Positions 1-7,059 are shown, numbered from the stretch's first letter. The stretch is DNA of 11,419 bases from Bdellovibrionales bacterium (GCA_005793615.1 SXRI01000200.1:1-11419); one strand, 5' to 3'. Program-made: numbers and translations. Notes: generated by a model not told the origin, from the sequence alone.

Positions 1-245
1 CCGTGAGTGGCAGTGAAATCAAGACTCGGGAGAAGTCTCGCCGTAGCGGATCTTTCTTCAAGTACCGAGATCGAGAGTTCACGGCGAAGGGAATCGATCG
101 CGGGTGAATTTTCAAGCGCGACTTCGATGGCTTTCTTCAGATCCAACGCTTGTACAGCGGCATTAGCTGCAGCCGAAATAAAGATCAAGCTCGCCAAAAA
201 ACCCGCCAAAAAAACCGATTGCCTAAACCAACGATGTGAACTCAC
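1..245 (-). CDS. TolC-family outer-membrane efflux/secretion channel, N-terminal fragment
   Basis: Reading the minus strand from a GTG at 245 gives 81 codons that run off the window edge. The protein begins with a basic stretch and a hydrophobic signal peptide (about residues 6-30, probable cleavage after A-N-A). It continues with LDLKKAIEVALENSPAID and then a helix ending in ARLLPSLDF. An opening LxLxxAIxxALxxSPxI followed by a helix and LLPSLxF is the classic start of OEP/TolC proteins, trimeric outer-membrane channels for type I secretion and efflux. An in-frame TAA lies seven codons upstream and there is no ATG in between, so GTG is the best start, though its SD is weak (AAGAG rather far upstream). 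It follows the upstream lipoprotein gene by 107 bp on the same strand and may be the last gene of the operon or have its own promoter. The C-terminal ~80% lies outside the window. The family call is from motifs I recognise; the substrate is unknown. Confidence 0.85.
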   Translation of the reverse strand, partial: MSSHRWFRQSVFLAGFLASLIFISAAANAAVQALDLKKAIEVALENSPAIDSLRRELSISVLEERSATARLLPSLDFTATH

Positions 246-268
246 AAGTCGCCATATTTTCTCTTAAG

Positions 269-286
269 ATTTCTCTTATGAGAAAT
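269..286. repeat. Perfect 7-bp inverted repeat in the gap before the TolC-like gene
   Basis: The arms ATTTCTC and GAGAAAT flank a 4-base loop. On the minus strand the element lies about 24-41 bases before the GTG start of the TolC-like gene. A direct repeat TTTCTCTTA (258-266 and 270-278) overlaps it. The stem is AT-rich and no U-run follows on the minus strand, so it does not look like an intrinsic terminator. It could be an operator or a 5' UTR hairpin. The rest of the gap (246-352) shows no convincing -35/-10 pair and no gene. Confidence 0.4.
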
Positions 287-352
287 GAGCGTCTCGCGAA
301 TTCATACACTTGGCACTGAGTAACGCAGAGCTTCTCCAAATTGCAGTGAAAC

Positions 353-1327
353 CTAATGGCAACGAATCGGATTGTCACCGTAGGTACATAACTCTCGGCT
401 ATAGCGTTCCACGTCGATCAGCTGACCGTGATCAATGTGAAAGAGTTCATATACCTTTCCTTCACCACCACGAATGCCATAGGTCTTAACGAGTTGTGCT
501 CCTTTATAGACCTCAACTTTGACTTTGGACGTCCCGAGCCCTGTCAACGGCCACGTTCCTGAAAAATTATGAACGTAGAAGATATACTTTCCGGCCTGCG
601 GATCAAAGATGGTCGTGGTTTCGGCTCCCCCATAGGTGGTATCATCCAAATCCAATTTCGCACCGGTCCCTACATAACGTGAGAAACTAATGGGTTTCAT
701 CTCATCATCTGAAGGTACGCGAAGATAGGAATCAATATCCCTTTCGATCGGTAGGGGTGGAATTGGCGGATTCCTATAGCGATCCCCTCTTGCCTCAGCT
801 TCAGTTCCCCAGGTCAGAACGATTCGATACTGCCCTTCGAGCATCACCGGCGACATCGATTGATCGAGGGTGGTCGTGCGTCCCGGACTAATCGTAGTCG
901 GAACGTTGGAAATCGGAATATAGAGATTAAGGCGAAATTCCACCAAGTAATTTCCAGGCGCCAGATCACGAACGTTGTATTCACCATAGCCATCGGTCGT
1001 GGCTGTAGTGACGATCGTATTCGGACGAAGAGCACTACGAATAGACACGGCGACCCCTCTCAAAGGGCTCGCATCAATGGCGCTCTTCACCCTACCAGTC
1101 AGATAGCCATCGGAAATAGGTGTTGGCGGAGGTGTTGGCGTGGGCGTCGGAGTCGGAGTTGGTGGCGGAGTCGGTGTCGGAAGTGGCATGTCCTGGGGGC
1201 GCGCAAAGGGTGTGGGCTCAGCTTTGGGATGCAAAACCGGCTCAAGCTTTTGCGATGACTGCGTGCACGCCACTACTAGAAACAAGTAAATCAAAATGAG
1301 TAAGGAAAAGTGTTTTGGCGTCTTCAT
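353..1327 (-). CDS. Lipoprotein with Pro-Thr linker, carboxypeptidase-regulatory-like and YfaP/DUF2135-like domains
   Basis: A 324-residue lipoprotein precursor. The signal peptide ends in a lipobox V-V-A-C with the lipidated Cys at 21. A Pro/Thr linker (about residues 48-70, mostly PTPTP) could hold the globular part away from the membrane. Residues about 74-160 fit a carboxypeptidase-regulatory-like beta sandwich (GYLTGRVKSA, then TDGYGEYNVRDLAPGNYLVEF). Residues about 166-285 resemble YfaP/DUF2135-type domains: YRIVLTWG, DIDSYLRVP, LDLDDTTYGGAETTTI, GKYIFYVHNFSG. Cysteines 314 and 323 near the C-terminus may pair. The ATG start overlaps the previous stop by 4 bp (ATGA) with GGAAG just upstream, so translation is probably coupled. 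No enzymatic residues are visible; a structural or adhesion role in the envelope is inferred. Domain calls are from remembered motifs. Confidence 0.8.
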   Translation of the reverse strand: MKTPKHFSLLILIYLFLVVACTQSSQKLEPVLHPKAEPTPFARPQDMPLPTPTPPPTPTPTPTPTPPPTPISDGYLTGRVKSAIDASPLRGVAVSIRSALRPNTIVTTATTDGYGEYNVRDLAPGNYLVEFRLNLYIPISNVPTTISPGRTTTLDQSMSPVMLEGQYRIVLTWGTEAEARGDRYRNPPIPPLPIERDIDSYLRVPSDDEMKPISFSRYVGTGAKLDLDDTTYGGAETTTIFDPQAGKYIFYVHNFSGTWPLTGLGTSKVKVEVYKGAQLVKTYGIRGGEGKVYELFHIDHGQLIDVERYSRELCTYGDNPIRCH

Positions 1328-2976
1328 TGTTTCTTCCCGACTTGGCAGCCTTTTTTGAGATCCACCTGGTAATTGCTGACCTCATCAAACCAAGTTTCAC
1401 CATCATCAGGAAAAACCACCCGGTCGCGATCACGACTGCCGGTGGTTCCTTTTTTCTCGCTGACGGCTGTACCTTCGGTTGATTTCACCACGCGATCTGA
1501 CATGGCGACCTGCTGGAGCAACTCAGCTTCGACGATGTGCATTTTAGTCAGAACCTGCGAAATTTCATCGAGTTCTTCTCGCGCCAAGGCTTTGATCCGC
1601 AAATAAACCGCTGACCTTGCGGCGCGGGCCCGGGTATCAAGTTCACGGCGTACTTGCTCAAGGCGCCCCTGAAAACCGACTTTCGCTGTGCCGCCGGTTA
1701 CCGACCGACCGTATAGATCTTTAAACTTGCTCGACTCAGCTTCAAACTCGCGATCAAGCTGAATGGCACGAGTCAAAACCTCATCGCGCGCAACAAAACG
1801 CGGCAGCTTCGCTGCTTCAGCACCGAGATCCGTCATCTGTAAACGCCGATTGGCTTTCATACGCCCAATAAACGCATCGACCGACGGAGTATTACCGGAG
1901 TCAGACAAAGCCATCAAAACCCTGGAGCGTTCCTTAAAGGTGTCACGGAAGAGGTGCAGTGCCTTAGCAACTTCCGGATAATCACAAACCTTCAAATGCG
2001 CTAAAGACTTGGCAAAAACCGCCTCAGGACTGATCAAGGGAAGAAACGCCGGGATCACCAGCGAGCGCGTAATGGCTAGGGCATTCTGCGCCTCACCTTT
2101 ACGCAGTTCGGTCCACGCCAATTCTTCTTGCGCATCAAACCAATCATCCGAAGTTTTTGACACGCGCTCGTAATACTTTTTCGCCGCCTCAAGATAACCG
2201 GCTTGATAAAGCAAGCGAGCCGCGGTCAAGTTCATAAGATCCATCGACACCGGTGGTGGCTTCATGGCCTGCGAAGTACTCATCAGTGCAGCCAGCTTTT
2301 TCGCCGCCGCACTATTGTCGGAATTTGCAGCTACGGCCGAGATCAAGACACTCTGCCACTCAAGCCAGACCCGCTCCGGAGTACCTTCGGGAGCCTTTTT
2401 AAGAAGTTCCTGAAGCTCCCTCTCCTGCCCGGCCTGAAAAACTTCATGGGAACGAACTCGCGACTCCACTCCTTGCCCAAACACCGTCTTCCACTGCGAA
2501 CGCCACAGTTTGGCGTTAATGAGCGACCACTCATAGGCATTCTCGGGAACAGTCCTTTTCCACACTGAGCGCAGCTCGGCGTGGATTTTCTCAGGCTGCT
2601 CAATTGTCAGGAGCGACTCAAGTGCGTAAACACGCAGTCCATTATGATAATTGAGGAGGGCTCCTAGCGCTTCCCCAGAAGGCGTTGCGCCAACCGCACT
2701 CTCTTCAAATGCCGAGGGCCATTGGAACAGGGCCTTTTCTAGTTGCTCGGAATTAAGGATCTCAATGAAAATTGTTTGCTCAGCACTCGGACGAGGCGCG
2801 AGAACTCGTGCCAAACGCGCCAGTTCTTGCGCTGGCGCCTTAAGCGCTTCTTTTGGCGAGTCTTTAGCGGACGCAGCTTGGCTCAAAGTACCGAGAACCG
2901 TGAAAGCCACGAGAATTAATGAATGCCCCAAGCATTTCAGGCTGATTGCTCTCGATATTTTTATACTCGTTTTCAT
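1324..2976 (-). CDS. Exported TPR/coiled-coil protein, possible gliding-cluster scaffold (GltC-like?)
   Basis: A 550-residue protein with a signal peptide (hydrophobic about 16-34, likely cleavage after A-S-A at 37). The middle is alpha-helical with TPR-like repeats: MNLTAARLLYQAGYLEAAKKYY (about 247-269) and the following WFDAQEELAWTELRKGEAQNAL. A segment SPEAVFAKSLAHLKVCDYPEV (about 316-336) follows. Residues about 405-495 are charged and probably coiled coil. A flexible Ser/Gly/Lys stretch then leads to a tail FPDDGETWFDEVSNY...C (522-544). TPR proteins of this build, with a W-x-D-E...Y...C ending, are ones I associate with myxobacterial and Bdellovibrio gliding-type clusters; that is memory and not verified. 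An in-frame ATG exists at 2991, but GGGAG sits 8 bases before the ATG at 2976, so the shorter start is chosen. The stop overlaps the next start by 4 bp. No enzymatic motif is visible; a periplasmic or outer-membrane-associated scaffold role is inferred. Confidence 0.78.
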   Translation of the reverse strand: MKTSIKISRAISLKCLGHSLILVAFTVLGTLSQAASAKDSPKEALKAPAQELARLARVLAPRPSAEQTIFIEILNSEQLEKALFQWPSAFEESAVGATPSGEALGALLNYHNGLRVYALESLLTIEQPEKIHAELRSVWKRTVPENAYEWSLINAKLWRSQWKTVFGQGVESRVRSHEVFQAGQERELQELLKKAPEGTPERVWLEWQSVLISAVAANSDNSAAAKKLAALMSTSQAMKPPPVSMDLMNLTAARLLYQAGYLEAAKKYYERVSKTSDDWFDAQEELAWTELRKGEAQNALAITRSLVIPAFLPLISPEAVFAKSLAHLKVCDYPEVAKALHLFRDTFKERSRVLMALSDSGNTPSVDAFIGRMKANRRLQMTDLGAEAAKLPRFVARDEVLTRAIQLDREFEAESSKFKDLYGRSVTGGTAKVGFQGRLEQVRRELDTRARAARSAVYLRIKALAREELDEISQVLTKMHIVEAELLQQVAMSDRVVKSTEGTAVSEKKGTTGSRDRDRVVFPDDGETWFDEVSNYQVDLKKGCQVGKKQ

Positions 2977-2984
2977 CGCAACTG

Positions 2985-2989
2985 CTCCC
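2985..2989 (-). promoter_or_regulatory. Ribosome binding site that fixes the start at 2976
   Basis: GGGAG on the minus strand lies 8 bases before the ATG at 2976. The upstream in-frame ATG at 2991 overlaps this site, has no good SD of its own and would add only five residues (MGAVA), so the start at 2976 is preferred. Confidence 0.65.
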
Positions 2990-2995
2990 ATTAAC

Positions 2996-3850
2996 TTAGA
3001 ACAAATAGCCAGCTTGAATATTTAAAACCGTCGTTTGCAGCGCACGTTTACCGCTGTATATCTGCTGATCGTAGGTTTGATAACGAAGCTCAGTGCGCAA
3101 AGTGTAGTGCGGAACAAACCAAAAGCCGACCCCAGCCCCACCGGTATAGGTGTTACTTCGACCTTTCGCGAGATCAACATAGCCACCACCCACGACGGCG
3201 TAGATATCAAAATGCGCCACACCAAGATCATAAAGATTGACCTTGCCATAAAGCGGATACCAGTTGAGTACCGCCAGAGTCTCGCTCTTGAGGTAATCCA
3301 TCACATCCGGCACCAGGCCGTCCTTTGTGAGTTGGCGGTCATAGATCAGCGCCTCGCCTTCAGGACGAAGTTCGTTCATGGCATAAACGTATTTCAATCC
3401 CACGCTCCAGTGAGGTGTGATGTGAAAATGAAGATTCATGCCGAGTGACTGCGTTTTCACATAGGGGTCACCGCCGACGACGTTGGCATACTCAGGCGCG
3501 AGTTCGAAACGTCTACGTCGACTCACTTGCCGATTTTGCACCACAAGAACCGTTGTTTCAGGGCTCAGCGCCTGTGCCTTCTCCAAAAGAACACGGTTGC
3601 CACCGAGAGCATCAAAGTCATTGAGCATCTGAGCTTTTTGTTTAGTCGTACGCACGCCAGAAAAACCAGAAGAAGGACCAGAAGACGGACCAGATTCCTG
3701 ACCAGATTCCTGTTCAGGTGCCTGCAAGGTTGCCGCGCCCGACGACGATCCAGATGTTGGAGCTGATTTAGGCTGAGCCTCAGTGGCGGTGACTGCGAGA
3801 AGGACCAAGACCAGAAGCGGGTATTTAAACTTTTGTAAAACTGCTTTCAT
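2996..3850 (-). CDS. Outer-membrane beta-barrel protein of the myxobacterial-type family (GltA/GltB-like?)
   Basis: A 284-residue exported protein. The signal peptide ends about A-T-E-A (25). A low-complexity Ser/Gly/Pro/Glu linker follows (about 29-66, with repeated ESGPSSG-like units), then a short helical stretch (about 69-95). Residues about 101-284 alternate hydrophobic and polar as in beta strands and include WYPLYGKVNLYDLGVAHFDIY (198-218, broken here by nothing unusual), VVGGGY and GAGVGFWFVPH. The chain ends in Phe (GYLF), the usual C-terminal signal for BAM-dependent barrel insertion. The YGK-NLYDLGVAHFD-Y pattern matches, from memory, a barrel family common in Myxococcota and Bdellovibrionota, and gliding clusters encode barrels of this type. 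The ATG at 3850 has AAGGAG 8 bases upstream. A GTG nine bases earlier overlaps the preceding stop but sits inside the SD, so 3850 is chosen. Confidence 0.82.
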   Translation of the reverse strand: MKAVLQKFKYPLLVLVLLAVTATEAQPKSAPTSGSSSGAATLQAPEQESGQESGPSSGPSSGFSGVRTTKQKAQMLNDFDALGGNRVLLEKAQALSPETTVLVVQNRQVSRRRRFELAPEYANVVGGDPYVKTQSLGMNLHFHITPHWSVGLKYVYAMNELRPEGEALIYDRQLTKDGLVPDVMDYLKSETLAVLNWYPLYGKVNLYDLGVAHFDIYAVVGGGYVDLAKGRSNTYTGGAGVGFWFVPHYTLRTELRYQTYDQQIYSGKRALQTTVLNIQAGYLF

Positions 3851-3855
3851 GATCA

Positions 3856-5544
3856 TCACTCCTTCGCGCCTTTAGATATCCACTTCTCGATCGCCTTCAG
3901 CTCTGTCTCGGTGAGCGCGGGCTTACCCTTCGGCGGCATACGATCATCGCCTGTAGAACTCACCCGTTTATAGAACGGGCTCTTAGCCGGTTTCTCTGCC
4001 ACCACAAGTTTGAGTGCCAAGAGGTTGGCATGCTTGACGTAGTCGGCATGGCAGGTCGCACACTTCGGTTTAATCACATGTTCTCTGATGGACTTAAACG
4101 TCGGCTCAATCGTGCCGGGAACCGGTGTCGGCGTCGGCGTTGGTTTCGGTGTAGGCCAGGGCGTAGGCTCCGGCCATGGCGTCGGTTGCGGCCACGGAGT
4201 GGGACAACCCAACGGAGGAGTTGGCGATGGCCACGGCGTTGGCTGCGGCCAAGGAGTTGGCGATGGCCACGGCGTTGGCTGTGGCCAAGGAGTTGGCTGT
4301 GGCCACGGCGTCGGGAAGAACCCAGGAATAACTTCAATCACATGGTTAACGGTTTTTACCTGCGCCGGCTCGCCAGCAACAGGACTCTCGTTACGAAGTT
4401 CGACCTCAAAGGTAAAATCACCACTGGCCGTCCGCGCAGGCTTCCAGTTGATCGTGCATGAAACCAGGTAAGGCCGACTCGCATCTGGCGTTACGCAGGT
4501 GCAAGAAGCTCCGCTTTCACAACGCTTAAAGACCACTGAAACTCGACCTTCGCCGTTGGGGTCGGAAACATTAAACGAGGTCGAATTATCGTAACCAGAG
4601 GTAAACTGAATTCGTTGACCATCTACCCAGCTATCCACGGGCATGGCCATGCTCGAGCGTACCGTGACCGTAACAGCTCGCGGCGGTGAGCTACGACCAA
4701 ACTGCGTGAGCGCTAAAAGACCAAAACTCATCTGCGCTTCCGAAGGAGTCAAATCGACGTTGCGAAGGTCGGCTTGCAGCTCATAACTCCAAAGGCTGGT
4801 ATCCGAAGTCTCACGAATCGGTCCCTTGGTCACTGTCATCAGCGAACCAAGATTCGCGCCGGCGCGCGCGTTGATAATCATCAAACGTGGTGCCCCAGCC
4901 GAAGTGTCGTCGGCATCCGGATCGCGAACCGTGACTTTCACCGTTTTTAGATCGCCCTCACGCCAAGGTTCAGAGCCTGCACCGGTAACAGCTACGACTT
5001 CGGGAATATTCTCTTGGCGACTCACGAAAATATTAAAGGTCTTGCGCAAACCCAAATATTTCCCTGTCAGTGTTTTCATGAACAGCGTCAATGTGGTCTG
5101 GCGCATATAATTGACTGAGCGATTACTGCCGGCGGCCACAAAGCCGACAGCTGGCTGCCAATGGAAAGTCGCAGTCGTACGATCAAAGGTCGCACCAGGA
5201 AATTGCTCTAAGTTTTCAGGATAGATCTCAAAGTCACGACCAAGGCGCGGGTTCGCTACACCCTGGATCGGTTGCAGCACCAGGCCCTTGAACTGCACCG
5301 CGGTCGCACGGCCCTCTTTAAAGGTATAGAAATCCTGCCCCTGCAAAACCAAAGTTTCACGCGGCTCGGACATCTGCGGCGTTGGCTTCGCCGAAGGCGG
5401 ACTCGCCCGGCGAATGTCCTCGTCTTTCCCTGCGAGCGGATCCTGCTGGAAGCGATTGCCGCAACCACCCTGCATAGCCAAGGTCGCCACTACAGCGAGC
5501 GCCCATACTACTTGAAGCGAATTTCGAAGATTCAATTTACCCAT
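3856..5544 (-). CDS. Lipoprotein with Ig-like region, Pro-Trp repeat stalk and C-terminal cytochrome c domain
   Basis: A 562-residue envelope protein. The signal peptide ends in an atypical lipobox, Q-G-G-C, with Cys 28. Residues about 60-405 are beta-rich and probably Ig/cadherin-like modules (for example VKVTVRDPDADD about 202-213), with a cluster of four cysteines (342, 348, 350, 363). Residues 411-477 form a Pro-Thr-Pro-Trp-Pro-x repeat stalk. The end is a small c-type cytochrome domain: TFKSIREHVIKPKCATCH, heme motif C495-A-T-C498-H499, then RMPPKG with M536 as likely sixth ligand, and a final helix LTETELKAIEKWISKGA. This layout matches the short planctomycete-type cytochrome c domain. 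AGGAG lies 10 bases before the ATG and overlaps the upstream stop. Heme attachment would occur in the periplasm. Why a heme protein sits in a motor operon is not known; redox or ligand sensing, or electron transfer, is inferred only. Confidence 0.85.
   Translation of the reverse strand: MGKLNLRNSLQVVWALAVVATLAMQGGCGNRFQQDPLAGKDEDIRRASPPSAKPTPQMSEPRETLVLQGQDFYTFKEGRATAVQFKGLVLQPIQGVANPRLGRDFEIYPENLEQFPGATFDRTTATFHWQPAVGFVAAGSNRSVNYMRQTTLTLFMKTLTGKYLGLRKTFNIFVSRQENIPEVVAVTGAGSEPWREGDLKTVKVTVRDPDADDTSAGAPRLMIINARAGANLGSLMTVTKGPIRETSDTSLWSYELQADLRNVDLTPSEAQMSFGLLALTQFGRSSPPRAVTVTVRSSMAMPVDSWVDGQRIQFTSGYDNSTSFNVSDPNGEGRVSVVFKRCESGASCTCVTPDASRPYLVSCTINWKPARTASGDFTFEVELRNESPVAGEPAQVKTVNHVIEVIPGFFPTPWPQPTPWPQPTPWPSPTPWPQPTPWPSPTPPLGCPTPWPQPTPWPEPTPWPTPKPTPTPTPVPGTIEPTFKSIREHVIKPKCATCHADYVKHANLLALKLVVAEKPAKSPFYKRVSSTGDDRMPPKGKPALTETELKAIEKWISKGAKE
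3859..3864 (-). promoter_or_regulatory. Ribosome binding site that fixes the start at 3850
   Basis: AAGGAG on the minus strand is 8 bases before the ATG at 3850. It lies within the last codons of the preceding cytochrome lipoprotein gene, so stop, SD and start are interleaved. Two other in-frame starts (GTG at 3859, ATG at 3856) are too close to this SD to use it. Confidence 0.7.
4111..4314 (-). repeat. 18-bp coding tandem repeat array (PTPWPx stalk) with a 36-bp near-perfect duplication
   Basis: This stretch encodes residues 411-478 of the cytochrome lipoprotein: repeated hexapeptide PTPWP-Q/S/E, one interruption (PTPPLGC) and a PTPTP tail. At DNA level the period is 18 bp. Positions 4223-4258 and 4259-4294 are a 36-bp tandem duplication differing only at 4246 (C) versus 4282 (T). 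Such an array is prone to slippage, so stalk length may vary between strains in steps of 6 or 12 residues without loss of frame. The opposite strand carries long open frames here only because of the repeat. Confidence 0.9.
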
Positions 5545-5559
5545 GGTCGCTTTACTCCT

Positions 5560-6753
5560 TTAAGCCTGGCCAGAACGTCTGAGAACAAAGGGATAAGATA
5601 CTTTCACATCAACGCCACCGTTCGGAAGCGGGAATCTCCAGCTCCTCAGGCGAAGAACAATACACTCCTCGACCTGTTTTGAATTCACCGTGGAGTTCTC
5701 GACTGAAGCCGCCTTCACTTGACCATTGGCTCCGATCACAAACGCGATAGCCACTCGCCCCGCAAGCCCCGGATCGGCCTGTAGCGCTTGTTCATAGCAA
5801 AAGCGAATCTGTCCCATGTTGCGGTCAATCACGCCTGAGATCAGATCGCGATCAAGACCGCCTTCGATGATCGCTTCACGACCGAGTGGTACCGGCGCCG
5901 CTCCCGCTGAACCGACAAGGCTCATGGTCCCGTAACCGGCCTGACCGCCGCCTTTACCTTTGGTGCCGTAGCCGCCTGCGCCTTGCATATTCGCACCGGC
6001 TCCGACAGGGGCCGCAACTAAACCTTTTCCATAGAGTGTCTTTTGCACGCCACCAGAGCCTGCCGTACCGCCAAGACCTGGACCAGCAGTGGTGTTCGCG
6101 GCATTGAGATTGAGACCACCCTTTTGTGATGACTTAGCGAGCGAGCCAAGTACTGAGAGCGCGCCAAGGCGTTTCACATTGACTGTTTTCTTTGGGGTTT
6201 CCACCTTTGGCTTTTGCGCTACTGGCTGCGGCGCCAAGTCCGCCTTGGCTTCAGGCAATGCCTCAGCCAGCTTTTCTGGTGGTTTTTCTGGTGGTTTTTG
6301 GGGCATTTGCTTAACGATTTTTACGACCTGTTGCTTGAGATTCTGCTCAACCACTGCGGTTTCAGATTTACGTAGAAGCGCAAGAGCAATAAACGCCGAA
6401 GACAAAACTGTGACCACTAGGAAACAAACACGCCAAACTCCCTTAGCATCTGTGGGCATAGTTTGATCACGTAAGAGCGGTGACGCCACCTCAGGAACTA
6501 AGCGCAGGCGCACGCCATCAAACTTGGTGCTTGCCGACGTTTGAGCTGAATAGACGAAATCCCTAGCCAGTAGGGACTCACGATCTACAGAACCTAAAAG
6601 GTCAAATGCGATATGCTGGGTCTGTAAATGTTCGAGCGATAAATGCACCTCAACCCGGCCCGAATCGCGTCGATGCACGACCAACGCTCGTTCACTATCG
6701 ACCGCAAACATCCGGAGAGTTTGGCCCTGGCTATTTGTAAGTTCAAGTTTCAT
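5560..6753 (-). CDS. PglI/GltG- or AgmX-like transenvelope protein with TonB-like C-terminal domain
   Basis: A 397-residue bitopic inner-membrane protein. Residues 1-105 form a probably cytoplasmic, beta-rich domain; PglI/GltG of Myxococcus has an FHA domain at this place, but I do not see clear FHA signature residues. A single membrane helix spans about 106-127 (VCFLVVTVLSSAFIALALL). A Lys/Pro/Glu/Ala-rich periplasmic linker (about 140-190, with a KPPE repeat) is followed by a Gly-rich region (about 211-290). The C-terminal domain (about 297-392) carries GLDRDLISGVIDRNMGQIRF and C319-Y-E, then GRVAIAFVIGANGQV, V-E-E-C364 and RSWRFPLPNGG. This is the AgmX/PglI C-terminal domain, a TonB-like fold with a conserved Cys pair. 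By analogy it links the ExbB/ExbD proton channel to the outer envelope. The ATG has AAGGA 7 bases upstream. No gene symbol is given because orthology cannot be settled here. Confidence 0.85.
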   Translation of the reverse strand: MKLELTNSQGQTLRMFAVDSERALVVHRRDSGRVEVHLSLEHLQTQHIAFDLLGSVDRESLLARDFVYSAQTSASTKFDGVRLRLVPEVASPLLRDQTMPTDAKGVWRVCFLVVTVLSSAFIALALLRKSETAVVEQNLKQQVVKIVKQMPQKPPEKPPEKLAEALPEAKADLAPQPVAQKPKVETPKKTVNVKRLGALSVLGSLAKSSQKGGLNLNAANTTAGPGLGGTAGSGGVQKTLYGKGLVAAPVGAGANMQGAGGYGTKGKGGGQAGYGTMSLVGSAGAAPVPLGREAIIEGGLDRDLISGVIDRNMGQIRFCYEQALQADPGLAGRVAIAFVIGANGQVKAASVENSTVNSKQVEECIVLRLRSWRFPLPNGGVDVKVSYPFVLRRSGQA

Positions 6754-6786
6754 CGCCCTATCCTTCGCAATAGACTCGGTCTTAGT

Positions 6787-7059
6787 TCAATGCCGTGAGT
6801 TCGATTTTTTAATTCGGTCTTTAAAGTCGGTGCGCACATTCAAAAGCGCATCGACGACTTTATCGCCCTCGACCGTGGTTACGGCCTCATCAGCGAAATG
6901 GTACTTTCCTTCGACCAGAACTTCGTCAAAACTAACATCCGTGGATTTCTTCTTGGTCGCTTTACTGGCGGTCTTTTCCTGTGCTTGCGCCACCAAACCA
7001 CCCGTTGTAGTCACGACCAATAAAAACGCGGCGATTGTTTTCTTCACCGTCTGCCTCAC
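6787..7059 (-). CDS. Small exported protein of unknown function
   Basis: A 90-residue precursor with a signal peptide (basic start, hydrophobic about 9-23, probable cleavage after A-Q-A at 26). The mature chain is about 64 residues: a Lys/Thr/Ser-rich segment, then FDEVLVEGKYHFADE (about 44-58) and a charged helical tail DALLNVRTDFKDRIKKS. No cysteine is present. The start is GTG, overlapping the previous stop by 4 bases (GTGA), with a strong GGAGG six bases upstream, so it is almost certainly a real, coupled gene. It lies between the large TPR gene and the PglI-like gene. I do not recognise a named family; small periplasmic proteins with an x-V-x-EG-x core occur in related clusters in my memory, which is weak evidence. 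A periplasmic adaptor role is a guess. Confidence 0.8.
   Translation of the reverse strand: MRQTVKKTIAAFLLVVTTTGGLVAQAQEKTASKATKKKSTDVSFDEVLVEGKYHFADEAVTTVEGDKVVDALLNVRTDFKDRIKKSNSRH

Noticed and set aside
7..267. Plus-strand open frame of 86 codons at the left edge
   Set aside because: It is antisense to a clear TolC-like N-terminus with signal peptide on the minus strand, and its product has no recognisable features.
269..286. Rho-independent terminator after the lipoprotein gene
   Set aside because: The stem is short and AT-rich and no U-run follows on the transcribed strand.
4030..4471. Two long plus-strand frames rich in Arg/Trp or Gly/Val
   Set aside because: They arise because the 18-bp repeat encoding PTPWPx is open in several frames. 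The minus-strand frame has a lipobox, a heme motif and good gene spacing.
6754..6786. Internal promoter in the 33-bp gap
   Set aside because: No -35/-10 pair seen; the gap holds little beyond the SD of the next gene.
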